Below are positions 1-11,836 of a DNA stretch of 64,000 nucleotides, piece by piece; within the stretch, counting starts at the first letter, position 1, and every line of letters begins with the position of its first letter. The translations under genes and the position numbers were made by a program. Below the pieces are notes generated by a model that was not told the DNA's origin, did not search any database, and saw only the letters and a list, made by a program, of their open reading frames with translations. The DNA lies in NCBI RefSeq assembly GCF_037392515.1, contig NC_090285.1, positions 3,227,501 through 3,291,500 on the forward strand, given 5' to 3'. The stretch is from Haliotis asinina (Eukaryota; Mollusca; Gastropoda; Lepetellida; Haliotidae).

Positions 1-253
1 CAATGCCCAGGCGATGCAGAGCAGTGATTGATGCCCGTGGTGGTCACACCAGATACTGACTTTCTCACTATGCCATGGAAAATAGAGACGCTTAATACCA
101 CTGTGAATGATTGTATATGTCTTGACACACATTTGTTAATACCCGTGTGAATTATCATTGCTCAAGTTCCATTACTTTTTGTGCAATTTAAGTTAATAAA
201 TCATCTCTAATAACATTGGATTTTCACCTATGCGTTTCTTTTTTGGGCCAGTG
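1..253 (+). mobile_element. Tc1-like DNA transposon, 3' end (cut by window edge)
   Basis: The last 18 transposase codons and the stop lie at 3-59 and read MPRRCRAVIDARGGHTRY, a C-terminus typical of Tc1/mariner transposases. About 190 bp of AT-rich 3' untranslated sequence follows. The end at 229-253 is, read outward on the minus strand, CACTGGCCCAAAAAAGAAAC, which looks like a terminal inverted repeat, and a TA at 254-255 fits the family's target duplication. The catalytic core lies outside the window, so whether this copy is intact cannot be judged. Confidence 0.75.
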
Positions 254-255
254 TA

Positions 256-1285
256 CTTTGAAACGTCGTGACACACCAAAGAAGTTGTGTGAACGTTAAA
301 AAACTTTTCATTTAAAATTCATCAGAGGTGTCTCAGAGATGGAGTTATTTTAACGCGCCTCGGGCTGGGATAGGGTGGGTTAAAGGCATAAAGAGGTATT
401 TAAGATTTAAGACCACTCTCCTCTCTGGGACTGCTGTGATGTAAACTGCCCAGAAACAATTTGACTTCATCTCATTGAAGACTGATAGAAGCTTGTGAAG
501 TGCAGCAACCATCATCTACATCCAACGTCTGTCCGGAATGTCTGATCTGGGTGAGACAGCACTCTTATTCAAGGAACACATATAGTCCCCACGGTACAGA
601 CACAGTCCAGGCACGTGTACTGTTGCATGGCCCCTATGTTGTGTTTGCACTCAGTAGATTCTGTGTTGGCCGATAATCGAGACTGGTTTTTCTCCGGCGA
701 TGACGTCATGTATTCAGGATGGATGATGAAAGTTGGATGACGATTATGCAACGCACGTTACAGAAGAACACATAGTCACAGTGTCTCTCACCCTTTTCAC
801 AGACACGTTTATCCTGTCTGTGTTGGGTGCACTGTATTTCAGGCATCCCTGATTAACACATTGTACCTCCGTCTGGTCAACCCTCACTGACAGAAATATA
901 CTGCGTGACTCTGTAAGTGAACGCTAGTACATACCCAGTGCACTATATACCTTCAACTAAAGCCACATATTTCATTTCTTAAATGAAAGCATTAACCATG
1001 TTTTAACGTCATATTACAACATTTAGTAAACTTGCTAAGCTAATCAGACAACATGGGTCGCTAAATCTGTGTGTGCGTACGTGGGTGCATGCGTGCGTGT
1101 TTGTTTGTATCGCGATGTGATGATTTGTAATCCATGCTTCCGTGATGAGCTGTGGCCAAGATACATCGTATATCCTTCTGCTTAAGTCACTGGATTGCCT
1201 GGCCGGGAGTACATCGGTAAACAAAGAGGAACAGAAATGTGCCCCGATTAGCAACATGGCATCAGATGTGATTACACGACTTTGT
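256..1285. other. Intergenic, no recognised gene
   Basis: Only short open frames without family resemblance, conserved motifs or convincing splice sites are present. The GT-rich run near 1071-1110 is simple sequence. Confidence 0.5.
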
Positions 1286-1450
1286 GGAAGTCGCGGTGGC
1301 TGAGCGGGTCAGGCGGCTGACTTTGTGTGCTGGCGATTAGGTGCCTGACTCTGAGGGTGCGGGTTCGAATCCCGGATGGGACTCAACCAAAAAGTACTAC
1401 AATTTGTACTTTACTGATGAAGTGAAATCCCAAATATGACATATGTTGCA
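1286..1450 (+). repeat. tRNA-derived SINE, copy 1
   Basis: The head resembles a class II tRNA (Ser/Leu-like). An A-box-like TGGCTGAGCGGG lies at 1297-1308 and a B-box GGTTCGAATCC at about 1362-1372, followed by an unrelated tail rich in AAATTTGTACTTTACTGA-like sequence. Two further copies (40313-40510 and 56562-56743) share head and tail, so this is a retroposed family and not a functional tRNA gene. The tail of this copy is shorter than in the other two. Confidence 0.75.
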
Positions 1451-1720
1451 TGGCATCAGATGGTTTTGCGTGCGCTTCAGAGAAGTGTCATACAATCTCC
1501 ACAAGATAAACAGTAGTTTGTTGTTGACCGTCTTACTCACCAAATTGAGGTTATTAGCTGCCATTAACAAAGTCTGATCACACGACGCATCTGGTCGTCT
1601 CTTGGGGGTTAATAACAAATAACGACCAGTGACCAACCGTGTAATTACAATATGTTGTTGTGAATTGATATGTCTTGAAAGAAGACAGACATTCCCAGTG
1701 ATATAACTGAAATATTTTAT

Positions 1721-2261
1721 AGTGACTTGTTCTACCTTCAATGTTGCTAGTGTTATAATTGACTATTTTATAGTGACTTGTTCTACCTTCAATGTTGCTA
1801 GTGTTATAATTGAATATGTTATAGTGACTTGTTCTACCTTCAATGTTGCTAGTGTTATAATTGAATATGTTATAGTGACTTGTTCTACCTTCAATGTTGC
1901 TAGTGTTATAATTGAATATGTTATAGTGACTTGTTCTACCTTCAATGTTGCTAGTGTTATAATTGAATGTTTTATAGTGACTTGTTCTACCTTCAATGTT
2001 GCTAGTGTTATAATTGAATATTTTATAGTGACTAGTTCTACCTTCAATGTTGCTAGTGTCATAATTGAATATGTTATAGTGACTTGTTCTACCTTCAATG
2101 TTGCTAGTGTTATAATTGAATGTTTTATAGTGACTTGTTCTACCTTCAATGTTGCTAGTGTTATAATTGAATGTTTTATAGTGACTTGTTCTACCTTCAA
2201 TGTTGCTAGTGTTATAATTGAATATTTTATAGTGACTTGTTCTACCTTCAATGTTGCTACA
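1721..2261. repeat. 51-bp minisatellite, about 10.6 copies
   Basis: The unit begins GTGACTTGTTCTACCTTCAA and is 51 bp long, a multiple of three. This is why frames stay open through it on both strands. Copies differ mainly at one or two positions (TATGTT, TGTTTT or TATTTT near the unit end). It abuts a 75-bp array that shares part of its unit. Confidence 0.9.
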
Positions 2262-2535
2262 GGCCACAACACAGAAACACCGAAGCGTTTAATTGAAATA
2301 TTCAATAGTATCTTGATCGACCGTCAACGTCCTTATGGGCTAAAACACAGAAATTCCCTCTGGTGCTGTTGAAATATTTTAGAGTGTTTTGAATGTCTTC
2401 AATGTCCCTATGGGCTACAATACAGGAATTCTCAGTGGTGTAATTAAAATATTTCATAGTGTCTCTATCGATCTTCAGTATCCCTATGGGCTACAACACA
2501 GAAATTCCCAATGGTATAACTGAAATATTTAAAGG
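2262..2535. repeat. 75-bp tandem repeat, about 3.5 diverged copies
   Basis: GGGCTAMAAYACAGRAATTC recurs at 2337, 2412 and 2488, a spacing of 75-76 bp. Part of the unit (ATTGAAATATT..ATAGTGT..TCAATGT) matches the neighbouring 51-bp array, suggesting that array grew from a shortened 75-bp unit. A further diverged stretch lies at 6078-6215. Confidence 0.75.
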
Positions 2536-2939
2536 AGAATACGAGCGAATTGCAATAATTTGCTGGGTGAAAGATAAAGTCATCAGAACATATACCACAT
2601 TTTCAATAAAAATATAAAAGTTTAATCGCGAAAACAGTTTCTGTTGCCTGAGCTTTTGACACATTCGTAACTACTCTTGTCATTCCTTTTACAAATATAT
2701 TTCAGTGTTGAAAGTTGTTCATCCTTTGTCTCAAAGTTTATGTTTAAATTATGCATTGTATAGTGTAGCGAAGTGTCAAAGTTTTACTAGGCGCGATTTG
2801 ATTGGTTTGCCACGATTCTTGGCAATAGTGGCGTACGAGAGGGGAACGAGTCTTCTTGTAGGTCACGGAAAGAGACGAGTAGTTACGATTGTTTTTGCCA
2901 TTGTGCATTTTCCGCTGGAACTCACGTGACCTTTCCGCC

Positions 2940-3225
2940 CGTGACGTCAAATGTACCCAGAGTCCACCATATTGCCAAGGACCAAGCGTCACAGAAGTAC
3001 ATTAACAATATAAATTGAACCAATAAAAGCGATCGTTGTTTATACTGACAGTTGTTCAGGTGACGTACTTACCAGTCTGCGTTCCCGAGTCTTTCGATGT
3101 TGACATCAAATGGTCAAGATGTTAACATTGTACAACCAGGGAGCCTATATAGAGAGGAGAGGTGAAACTCCTCGAAAAACCGCTGAACGTATGTCTCGCT
3201 TTGTCACGTGACCAGTGGAGACAAT
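2940..3225 (+). promoter_or_regulatory. Candidate promoter: CRE, TATA-like box, CLEAR-type E-box
   Basis: A perfect CRE TGACGTCA lies at 2942-2949, a TATATA at 3146-3151, and GTCACGTGAC at 3203-3212. An ATG in the context ATATGGCGGC begins at 3226. The same E-box decamer precedes all three tetraspan genes. Promoter function is inferred from motif clustering only. Confidence 0.45.
3203..3212. promoter_or_regulatory. GTCACGTGAC palindrome (CLEAR/E-box)
   Basis: Exact decamer 14 bp before the ATG at 3226. It is one of four exact copies seen in the window; the other three precede the tetraspan genes. Confidence 0.6.
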
Positions 3226-3323
3226 ATGGCGGCAGCTTTGTATTTAATATTGAGCTCGGTTCATTTTAAACAGCTGATTACATTCGCTGAGTGTTGTGAC
3301 AACTCGGAACCTACACGTAGAAG
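3226..3323 (+). CDS. Possible first coding exon of an unrecognised gene
   Basis: An ATG at 3226 opens a frame of 32 codons plus two bases that ends at a strong donor (AAG|GTAAGT at 3323/3324). The peptide starts MAAALYLILSSVHF, mildly hydrophobic and possibly a signal or anchor, and ends basic (PTRR). It directly follows the CRE/TATA/E-box cluster. No downstream exon was recognised in the window, so it could equally be a 5' untranslated exon or chance. Confidence 0.3.
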
Positions 3324-3483
3324 GTAAGTCACCTGTTCTGTTACTTCAGTTCTAGTCACATATTTGTAAATAGTGTCAGTATAAGAAAATATGTTTGTAG
3401 TAAAGTTTCAAGTCGGCATCTTGTAACTCTCTGGCTTCAATTATCGGTACACAGCGAAGATAGACTGAGTTTCGTCAATAAAA

Positions 3484-4690
3484 GCTTCTTTCACACATTC
3501 CTTTATGTTTTAGCAGGGAAATATACCTTTAGTTGAGAGGTGTCTGCAAGCAATAGTGATAGTTTTGTGACTTAAAAACATGTTGGGGTTTAATTGGGGT
3601 GTGTGAAAAATGTGGCAGATCGCCGATCTGATCTGATGCGCCATTGAAATACTACACGCCGTTGTTTGAAGTGTGTCTAGATATTGCTCAACACCGTCTT
3701 TCACATACACCTTTAATTTTTATGAGGGGAATTTACCATCAGGCGAAAGGTGTTTGCAGGTAATAGTGATAGTTTCATAATCTAAAATAAATTGTTAGGA
3801 CGTACTTGAGGTGTGTGAAACATGTGCCATCTCACCGATCTGATCCGATCCGCCATTGAAATATTCCACGGCGTTGTTTGAGTGCTTTTGTTTCAGCTTC
3901 AAAAACTTCATTCACATACACCTTTAATTTCCATTAGGGGAACATACCATCTAGTGAAAAGTGTTTGGAGGTAATAGTGCTAATTTTATAATTTAAAAAA
4001 ATCGGTAGGGTGTTTTTGAGGTGTTGAAAAATGTGCCATCTCGCGGTTCTGTTCTGATCCGCCATTGAAATAGTATAACTTTGAGTGTTTCTAGTTATTG
4101 CTCCAAAACCTCTTTCACATGCACCTTAAATATCTATGAGGGGAATATACTATGACCCGAAAGGTGTTTGCAGGTAATATTTATAATTTGATAATCTAAA
4201 CATATTGTTAGGATGTATTTGAGGTGTGTGAAAAACGTGTCATCTCGCTGATCTGTTCTGATCCGCCATTGAAATACTACACAGCATTTTTTGAGTGTTT
4301 CTAGTTATTGCTCAAAAAACTTCTTTCACACACACACCTTTAATTTCTGTTAGGGAAACGTTCCATCTGGTGAGAGGTGTTTGGAAGTAATAGTGATGAT
4401 TTTATGAATTAAAAAAATAATTGGAAGGGTTTATACATTCACAAGTATTTCATGTGTGTGAAAAATATGACATATCGTTGATCTGATCTGATCACTCAAT
4501 ACTACAAGCCAATGTTTGAATGTGTTTAGTCGTCCTAAAATTCATTTCTTTCAAATACACCTCTAAGTATTGAGGGGAATATTCTATCTGGTGAAAGTGT
4601 GAGGTATGACATATCTGATCTCCTCTAATCTGCCATGGATGCCTTTGATGCTTGAATGTTTTAGTTCTGAAACTATTGTTGATATTTGAC
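3484..4690. repeat. Diverged ~210-bp tandem repeat, about 6 copies
   Basis: The anchor CTTTCACA (or near variants) recurs at 3488, 3698, 3909, 4112, 4323 and 4548. Each unit also carries a GAGGGGAAT-like block and a TCTGATCYGATC..GCCATTGAAAT block. Copies are well diverged, so the array is old. Confidence 0.8.
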
Positions 4691-6077
4691 AAAACTGCAA
4701 AGGACGTTTTAACGCTTTGTGATGGTTTTAAACTTTCTGGGTTTTTTTAGGTGGGAGTGACTGTGTCAGTTGACATTCTGTCAGTATCCATGCAATTGCG
4801 CACATGCAGGAAGACATCTGGTCATCTTCATTAACTGCCCTCTTAAAAAACATAATTTCGACTTTGCCACGACCGTCCATTTGTCCATTATAGACTGAGT
4901 GTCTGTAAGAATGAGACTTAACTTAACATGTGCTTAACTTTCCAAACTGTATTCCTGAAGGAAAAAGAAATAAAAATGTGTTCCTCCCTTGTCACATTTT
5001 TTCTATCAAAAATTAAAAATCAAAGTCTTACTCGTCAGTTTTGAAAAGAATGTGCCTGAGAAACATATTTTTATGCAGCCTAAGCATTCCACACAAACAG
5101 AAAACCACTGAAACATAATGAGGCATTTTAATTGTGTAACAGATCATTTCAAATACATATAATAACAGTGTTTGCAGCTCTTTAGTTTGCCATTTGGCCA
5201 TCAGGGCTTGCTGCCACTTGCAGTCTTTAAAGTCCGCATAGCCATTTTGTTGAAATCAAAACCAATAAACACAAAATAGTCTTCATTGTAGAGAGTTTCA
5301 CAGTCCCTACAAAATCCATTAGTGAAGTGTATGGAGCACAGAGAAGTTTACATTAGTTATAGACTGCTGACATTCCTATGCGGCACTGAATATATAATAC
5401 TATGAAGTGAAACTGGAAGTTATCCTAACATGAAGGATCAGGGATAATTCCTGAACATTAATACAAGTTATGGGCAAGATGCTAGTTGAAAAGAAATGAG
5501 ATCTAATTGACAGAAGACCACAAGGGCCTGCAGATAACTGAAACTGTTGGCCTGATACATTAACAACCGACGCTGGGCCTCTGGGCTGGCGATCGTTTCG
5601 AACGCTGTATCAAAACTGTCACATAAACAGAGAGTCTTTGAACAAGGCAATGTGTAAACACATTCTCAAGTCCTCTCATTAATCCACACATGCATCATTC
5701 GGCGACAGGAAGTGTAACCAGCTTGTTGTGACAACATTCAGGGGAGCCTACTCCAATTTACCGAGTATTACTCCGGGAGATGCCGATAGTTTCCGACAAT
5801 AAACTGGTTGAAATACTGTTAAGCGCAGCCGATTTGCGCTGAGAACAAACCAAGTCGACGTGTGCAGTGGAGCATGGCGAGGCACACGTTAATTAGTACA
5901 AATGGTAAGGAAAGCAAGCGAGTGACCAATCCCTGTTATAGAGTATCCCTGGTGCAACCTATCAAACGTACCTCAGTGGTCTATTCTCATCATCACTGGT
6001 CAAAAACATGTCAAACTATCTCTCTCAAAGATAGTAAAGTAATTTCTCCATGCATACTTTATTTCTGAAGAATAAGC
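4691..6077. other. Intergenic, nothing recognised
   Basis: Only short AT-rich open frames occur. A weak exon-like stretch with a GTAAGG donor near 5873-5905 has no support beyond that. Confidence 0.4.
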
Positions 6078-6215
6078 ATATTTCCCACAGGTATAATTGA
6101 GATACTATATAGTGTCTGATCGATCTTCAATGTCCTTATGGGGTACAACACAGAAATCTCCAATGGTATAACTGTAATATCTATTAGTGTCTTGATAAAT
6201 CTTCGGCGTAATACT
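6078..6215. repeat. Isolated diverged copies of the 75-bp repeat
   Basis: It contains GGGTACAACACAGAAAT and ATAACTGTAATAT blocks matching the array at 2262-2535 at 3.6 kb distance. Confidence 0.6.
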
Positions 6216-7746
6216 CAGTGTGTACGAATGGTGCCATGTCAGTGTCGAACTGCCCCTGGGTTTTCCACAGGATCTAATCACAGAATCTGTATACTAGCAT
6301 ATATACTGGACAAAAACAGGTATGTGAAAATTTTGAAATTATGTACAATGATCCATCTACTCATTGACACACTTATAACATATAAGTCATAAAAAGGCCA
6401 GTATTCTTAAAGATCACATATACTCAAGTAGGGTACAAATACAAAATCACTTGCTGACATCGCTATAAATGAAACCCCACCATTAAAACTACTCATTTCG
6501 ACCTTTAATTAACTTAAGACGACCTTTTTTGTCAACAGTGCGCAATTCTAAACCGCAAACGAAATTTCAGTGAGGGTCTGTGCGGTATTCATCTACATTT
6601 CAGGGGTTAAACTATTTTGTTACAGGTTTGTACAAACCTGAAATCGCGAAAACTATTGAGGGAAATGAAAGCTCTATGTTCTCACAATCTACTGTCATTT
6701 AGTTTTGTCTCCTGCTTTGCCTAGTTTTCGAGTTACAACCCTTGTTTTCATAGACGATTCTGTCAAAATCACTTGGTGTCGCTGGGTTGTAATCCGTGTT
6801 AGGTGGTATAAACCTACACGTTATTTGTCACCATTCACTTGATGCTCAGTTAATGAATTTATAACAGGTATAATTAGTGGTAACACCACTTAGATTCCCG
6901 ACAAAGGCCCCCATTTGGCATTTCTTGTGTTTGGATCAATCAAAGGATTAACCGATAACACGCTGCTTGATTAATTAGTTTTATACGGATTTAAAAAGGG
7001 GATTTGTCAAAAGGTAGTGTTTATGAATGTATATTTACTAATCTGTACTGAATACACTCTGTCGTGTCTGTCTCTATGTAAAACAACGCCCTTCTTTCAA
7101 AGGATTAACCGCCAATACATTGATTGATTGCTCATTATTGGCTAACTAAATAACATTTTAAAAAGAATGACGCACATTATGCAATTAGTTGCCAGGTGTG
7201 CTATCTTGGGTAACCAATGAAACTATACAGCAATGTGAAAAACCTGAAACGATACATCACGTTTTCGTATATTAGACTGTTAAAAGACACATCACTTGGG
7301 AAATCTGCAGATGAATTATATATAGATATCACTTGTTTTTGTGGATATTGATGGATACGTTCCTCGAAGAAGGTAATAGCCTGACACTGCTCCTATAACT
7401 TTGATTTTGATATTTGTATATTTGTTTTTAATAAGTTGTCGTAGCTTTCAACAGAATCATTGTTTTCGTCGTTAAGTGTAATGATGCATACGACATACAC
7501 TCGGGCGTGTTATGCGAATTATGATTTATAGAGGAAAACTATGAAATGTCTACATATTACATTCCTGTTATACATTCGCAGATCACTTCTTTTTATTAAG
7601 TTCCAAAATGCATGCAAGTATGATTATAAAGTAATTAGGATTATAAGACCAAGTATAAAGACATATATTGACAAGTGTCTACATACTGGTGAGTGAACGT
7701 CTACAAACCAAGTAAATATTGCAAGTGAAGAAATGTATCGCTCAGT
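6216..7746. other. AT-rich intergenic DNA, nothing recognised
   Basis: No long open frame, tandem structure or known repeat was recognised. Confidence 0.4.
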
Positions 7747-8630
7747 ATTTTCACTTCGACCCCGACCTCGCTTAGGTTATGTTACAGGTTGTATCATGCA
7801 AACTCCTTTTGGTAATGATTCAAATACATATTTATGTAGTTTTGATTTTCTAACTTGATGAGAACAAACCATACATAATCTCATTAATTCAAATGGATTT
7901 GACTTCACGATTTTCAAAAATGGCAGCGCCCTGTCTTGGGATGAATGCTATTTAAGTTTGTTTACAAAGGGACAATTACTTTCTACTGGTAGTAAAATAC
8001 GTATTTTATTGATGGACAATAGGCTTTTGCATGACATTGCTTATAACATAACAATTTCACTCTTGGAAGTTAGGTGGAGGTCAATATAACATTGCTTGCA
8101 ATATAAATGTCACTTCGACCCCCACCTCGCTTCCTTGGAAGAAGTCCTTATGTTAAAAGTTGTGTCATGCAAAATCCTTTTGGCCATGATTCAAATACAT
8201 ATTTAACTACCAGTAAAAAGTAGTTTTGATTTTCTAAGTGGATGAGAACAAATCATAATCTCAATAATTCTAACGGACTTTAGCCCTTGACTTCACGATT
8301 TTCAAAAATGGCGGCGCCCTGTCTGAGGATGAATGCTATTGAAGTTTGTTTTCACCGACTTACAAAATCAAAATTACTTTCTACTGGTAGTAAAACATGT
8401 ATTTTATTGATGGATATTAGGATTTTACATGATATTGCTTATAATAGAACAATTTCACTCTTGGAATCGGTCAATATAAGGGGTCAATATAATATTACTT
8501 ACGATAATATTGTCACTTCGACCACAAGCTCGTTTCCGAGGAAGAAAGCGATATATCCATGCAAAATCCTTTTGGTCAGCAATGTGTAGTAAGCAGTCTT
8601 GATTTTATAAACTCGATGAAACTTGAACTC
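7747..8630. repeat. Direct duplication, ~370-400-bp unit, about 2.3 copies
   Basis: Three starts share TCACTTCGACC (about 7749, 8110, 8515). The first two units share CACGATTTTCAAAAATGGC, ACTTTCTACTGGTAGTAAAA and AACAATTTCACTCTTGGAA in the same order; the third is cut short at about 8630. The open frame at 8287-8589 runs across a unit boundary and is not considered a gene. Confidence 0.8.
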
Positions 8631-8909
8631 CATTTTCTATCCTGGAGGCGTGGTAGGGGGCGAACCATCCGATTTAGTATACACCACAGGCTTCCACAAC
8701 GTTCACTTCGCACACACAAACAACCAATTTAAGCACAAACTACGGTGTCTGGTGGAAATCTTAGCATAGTGACACCATCACCAGACCCCAAGGAACAATT
8801 GACGGCAACACAACAATTCGGCATGTCTTTGGTGACGTCGAGAAATCAGCAAATGACGAGCTTATTACACATTTTTTATACATTTAACTGGACATCGTTC
8901 CTTCTATGA

Positions 8910-9070
8910 CGTCACTGCAGGGCTCTGGCGACAGAGTTACGTAACCTGTCTGCGGTTTCGTTTGCGGGCGATGATGTCAACAATAATGTTGCCCTATGTG
9001 TCAGTAGAGCTAAAGTAATTGCTGTTGATGCTTATGTTGATGTTGGTGATGCCGTCGATGTTAACAATAT

Positions 9071-9103
<33 letters not shown>

Positions 9104-10087
9104 CTGTAATGGTACCAAAGATGTAAATACTGTTAATAGTGCATATGCTGCAGATAATGTTGACAGGGTTGTTGTTGTAGATAATGATGATACTGATGAT
9201 GATGATGATGATGATGCTCCTGATGAATCTGAAAATTATAACACTATTATGAACTTTTTAAATTTGAATGTATGTGGCCTTAGAAAAAGACTTCAGTATG
9301 ATGAATTTGTTAAGCTCTTGGAGGATCATGAGATAATAGGGTTTCAAGAAACTAAAACAGACTGCTTTGATGATATAAAATTAGAAGGATATAGAATATG
9401 CTTAAAACACAGACTAAATGCAGCCAGAAAGTCTGGTGGAATAGGAGTTGCTATAAAAAATATGAAAAACATGTCACAGTTTTAGAAAATGACTATAAAT
9501 TCATCTTATGGATAAAACTTGACAGGCAAGTGTTTCACATTGATCAAGATATCTATATTGGCATTGTATATCTTCCACCTGAAGGATCTAAATATGTAAA
9601 TAATGATGCTTTTAGCGAAATAGAACAGTCACTGTTATATTACCTTTCAATTAGTGATTATGCCACCCTTATGGGTGATTTTAATGCTCGGACCAGTAAT
9701 ATGAAGGATTATTTGTCGATAGATAAACATATTGTCGATGAATTTGATATGGACTTAGACGAAATGAAAAACGACATAAACCCAGAAAATGTTCTAGATA
9801 ACTTACACCTCCCATATGATAGAAATACTCAAGACAATGGCACAGCAATTAATTTTGGATATAGATTGATAGAATTGTGTAGAAATCTAAACATGTTTAT
9901 TTGTAATGGGCGAATAGATAAAGATAAGGAAACAGGCAAGGCAACATGTAAAAACAAGTCTGTAATTGATTATATTGTTACATCCCCTCCCTGTCTATCA
10001 TTGTACAAAGATTTCGAAGTTTTTGAATTCTCACCTCTTTACTCAGATCAGGGAGCCTATATAGAGAGTATCCCTGGATATACATAG
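8910..10087 (+). pseudogene. LINE N-terminus and endonuclease domain
   Basis: The frame is open from 8910, with the first ATG at 9249. The part before the ATG encodes two aspartate runs written as GAT microsatellites (about 9070-9100 and 9193-9216). The endonuclease starts at 9249 (MNFLNLNVCGL) and continues in another frame from about 9460 to 10087, so there is one frameshift near 9400-9480. Catalytic blocks GDFNAR and IDYIV are present. The final S-D-H motif is broken: SPLYSD is followed by QGAYIES instead of the expected histidine, exactly where a 20-base string shared with position 3137 begins (10049). The enzyme would be inactive. Confidence 0.8.
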
Positions 10088-10097
10088 ACGCACTGAG

Positions 10098-11836
10098 TTG
10101 GCGTGTGAGGAAGGGGCTGACCCAGATATTGTAAATGACATCGCCTCTGACTTGGCGCTGGTATTAGTTGATGCGGCACGTGAAACATTTGGTATTAGGA
10201 AGACTTATGCTAACTCCCCTAGGACGAAAACGGGCAGAAAAGACAAACCTTGGTTCAACTCTGAATGTAGGAAGATGTTTAGAAATTTCCATAAAGCTAA
10301 AAATGTGTTTAAGAAATTTAGAACTCCATTTTAAAAAAAAAGATTTTATGAATCGTCCCGTGCTTATAAAAAATGCATGGATAAACATATTAAATTATTC
10401 TCTAAAGAAACAGCTGAACAATTTCGTAGTAAACGAAAACATTCTCCAAAAGATTACTGGAAGATTGTAAACAGGCGAGAAAATGTAAAAACAGACATAT
10501 CACCTAGCTTAGAAAATTTTTACGAGTATTTTAAAACAGTTAATGAAACGAAATGTAATGATCATATCCCTCTTGATAATGAGGATACTGATGATCCTAT
10601 ATTTGATACACATAGTCTTAATGATGTAATCACAAGCGATGAAATTGCCTCTGCCATTAAAAACTTGAAGCGTAACAAAGCCTCGGGAATAGACTTAGTA
10701 GAAAATGATTTCTTAATCGATGCGTCTGAAAAATTAATACCACTCCTAACTAGTTTCTTTAATCTGATTTTAGATTCTGGAATCGTCCCAGACTGTTGGC
10801 TTAAAGGTGCAATCAAACCTATTTATAAGAAGAAAGGTGACCCAAAGGATCCTAATTCATACAGACCCATAACTATACTAAGTTGCTTTGGAAAACTCTT
10901 CACAAGTATCTTAAACACGAGACTTACACATTTTGTTGAGATAAATAGTATTCTCTCTCCATCACAGTGTGGGTTTCGAAAAGGTTTCTCGGCTTGTGAC
11001 AATTTATTTGCAATGTACATGATATTTGAAATCCTTAAGTTGTCAAAAAAAAATTGTATTGTGTTTTCATTGATTACACAAAAGCCTTTGACACAGTGTG
11101 GCGAGCTGGACTATGGCATAAATTACTAAAATATGGCATAAATGGTAAAATACTAACCCTTGTTAAAAATATGTACCATAACATAAAATCGGCTATGTTT
11201 GATAACCATATAACTTAGTACTTCCCATGCAACACAGGGGTGCGACAGGGTGAAAATCTTTCCCCTTTATTATTCTCACTATTCATAAATGACATCGAAT
11301 CACACCTTTATAGTCAAGGATGTGCAGGTATTAATTTTGAACAATCTGCTGAAAAGAACATCACTGTTTGGATAAAATTTATAATTTTACTATATGCCGA
11401 TGATGCTGTCTTGGTAAATGACAATCCCAATGATTTGCAGTTGTCTCTGAATTCATTTTACGACTACTGTAGTCAGTGGAGGTTAAAAGTAAATCTCTCT
11501 AAAACTAAAATCGTTGTATTCGGTAGTGGTCCTTCCCAAAAACTCGAAAAGAAACTACATTTTACTTACGGGGGCGAACCAATCGAAATTGTTGATAGCT
11601 ATACTTACCTTGGTATGAAGCTTCACCGTAATGGACGATTTCTAAATGCAATCAAAAGTCTTGTAGAAAATGCAAGTAAAGCAATGTTTTCTCGTCTGAA
11701 AAGAGCACGTAATTTGAATCTACCTTTAGACTGTTTGATGTCAGCCTTCGACACAATGATAGCTCCCATATTAATGTATGGTTCAGAAATATGGGGTTGT
11801 GAAAGCTTATTGTTAATTGAAAAAAAACACATTTGA
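10098..11836 (+). pseudogene. LINE linker and reverse transcriptase domain
   Basis: A linker (10098-10334) precedes the RT fingers and palm. The frame changes after an A-run near 10333, at the A-run around 11045-11052 (before FIDYTKAFDTVW), and near 11218, where an in-frame stop precedes GVRQGENLSP. The catalytic YADD is intact (near 11390-11404). The thumb region ends with DTMIAPILMYGSEIWG. The C-terminal domain continues from about 11833 in a third frame. Confidence 0.85.

Noticed and set aside
1286-1385. Functional tRNA gene
   Set aside because: The cloverleaf does not close convincingly and the same head occurs with a common non-tRNA tail at three sites.
1578-2372. Open frames of 180-229 codons on both strands
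   Set aside because: They are produced by the 51-bp repeat, whose period is divisible by three; frames open equally on both strands.
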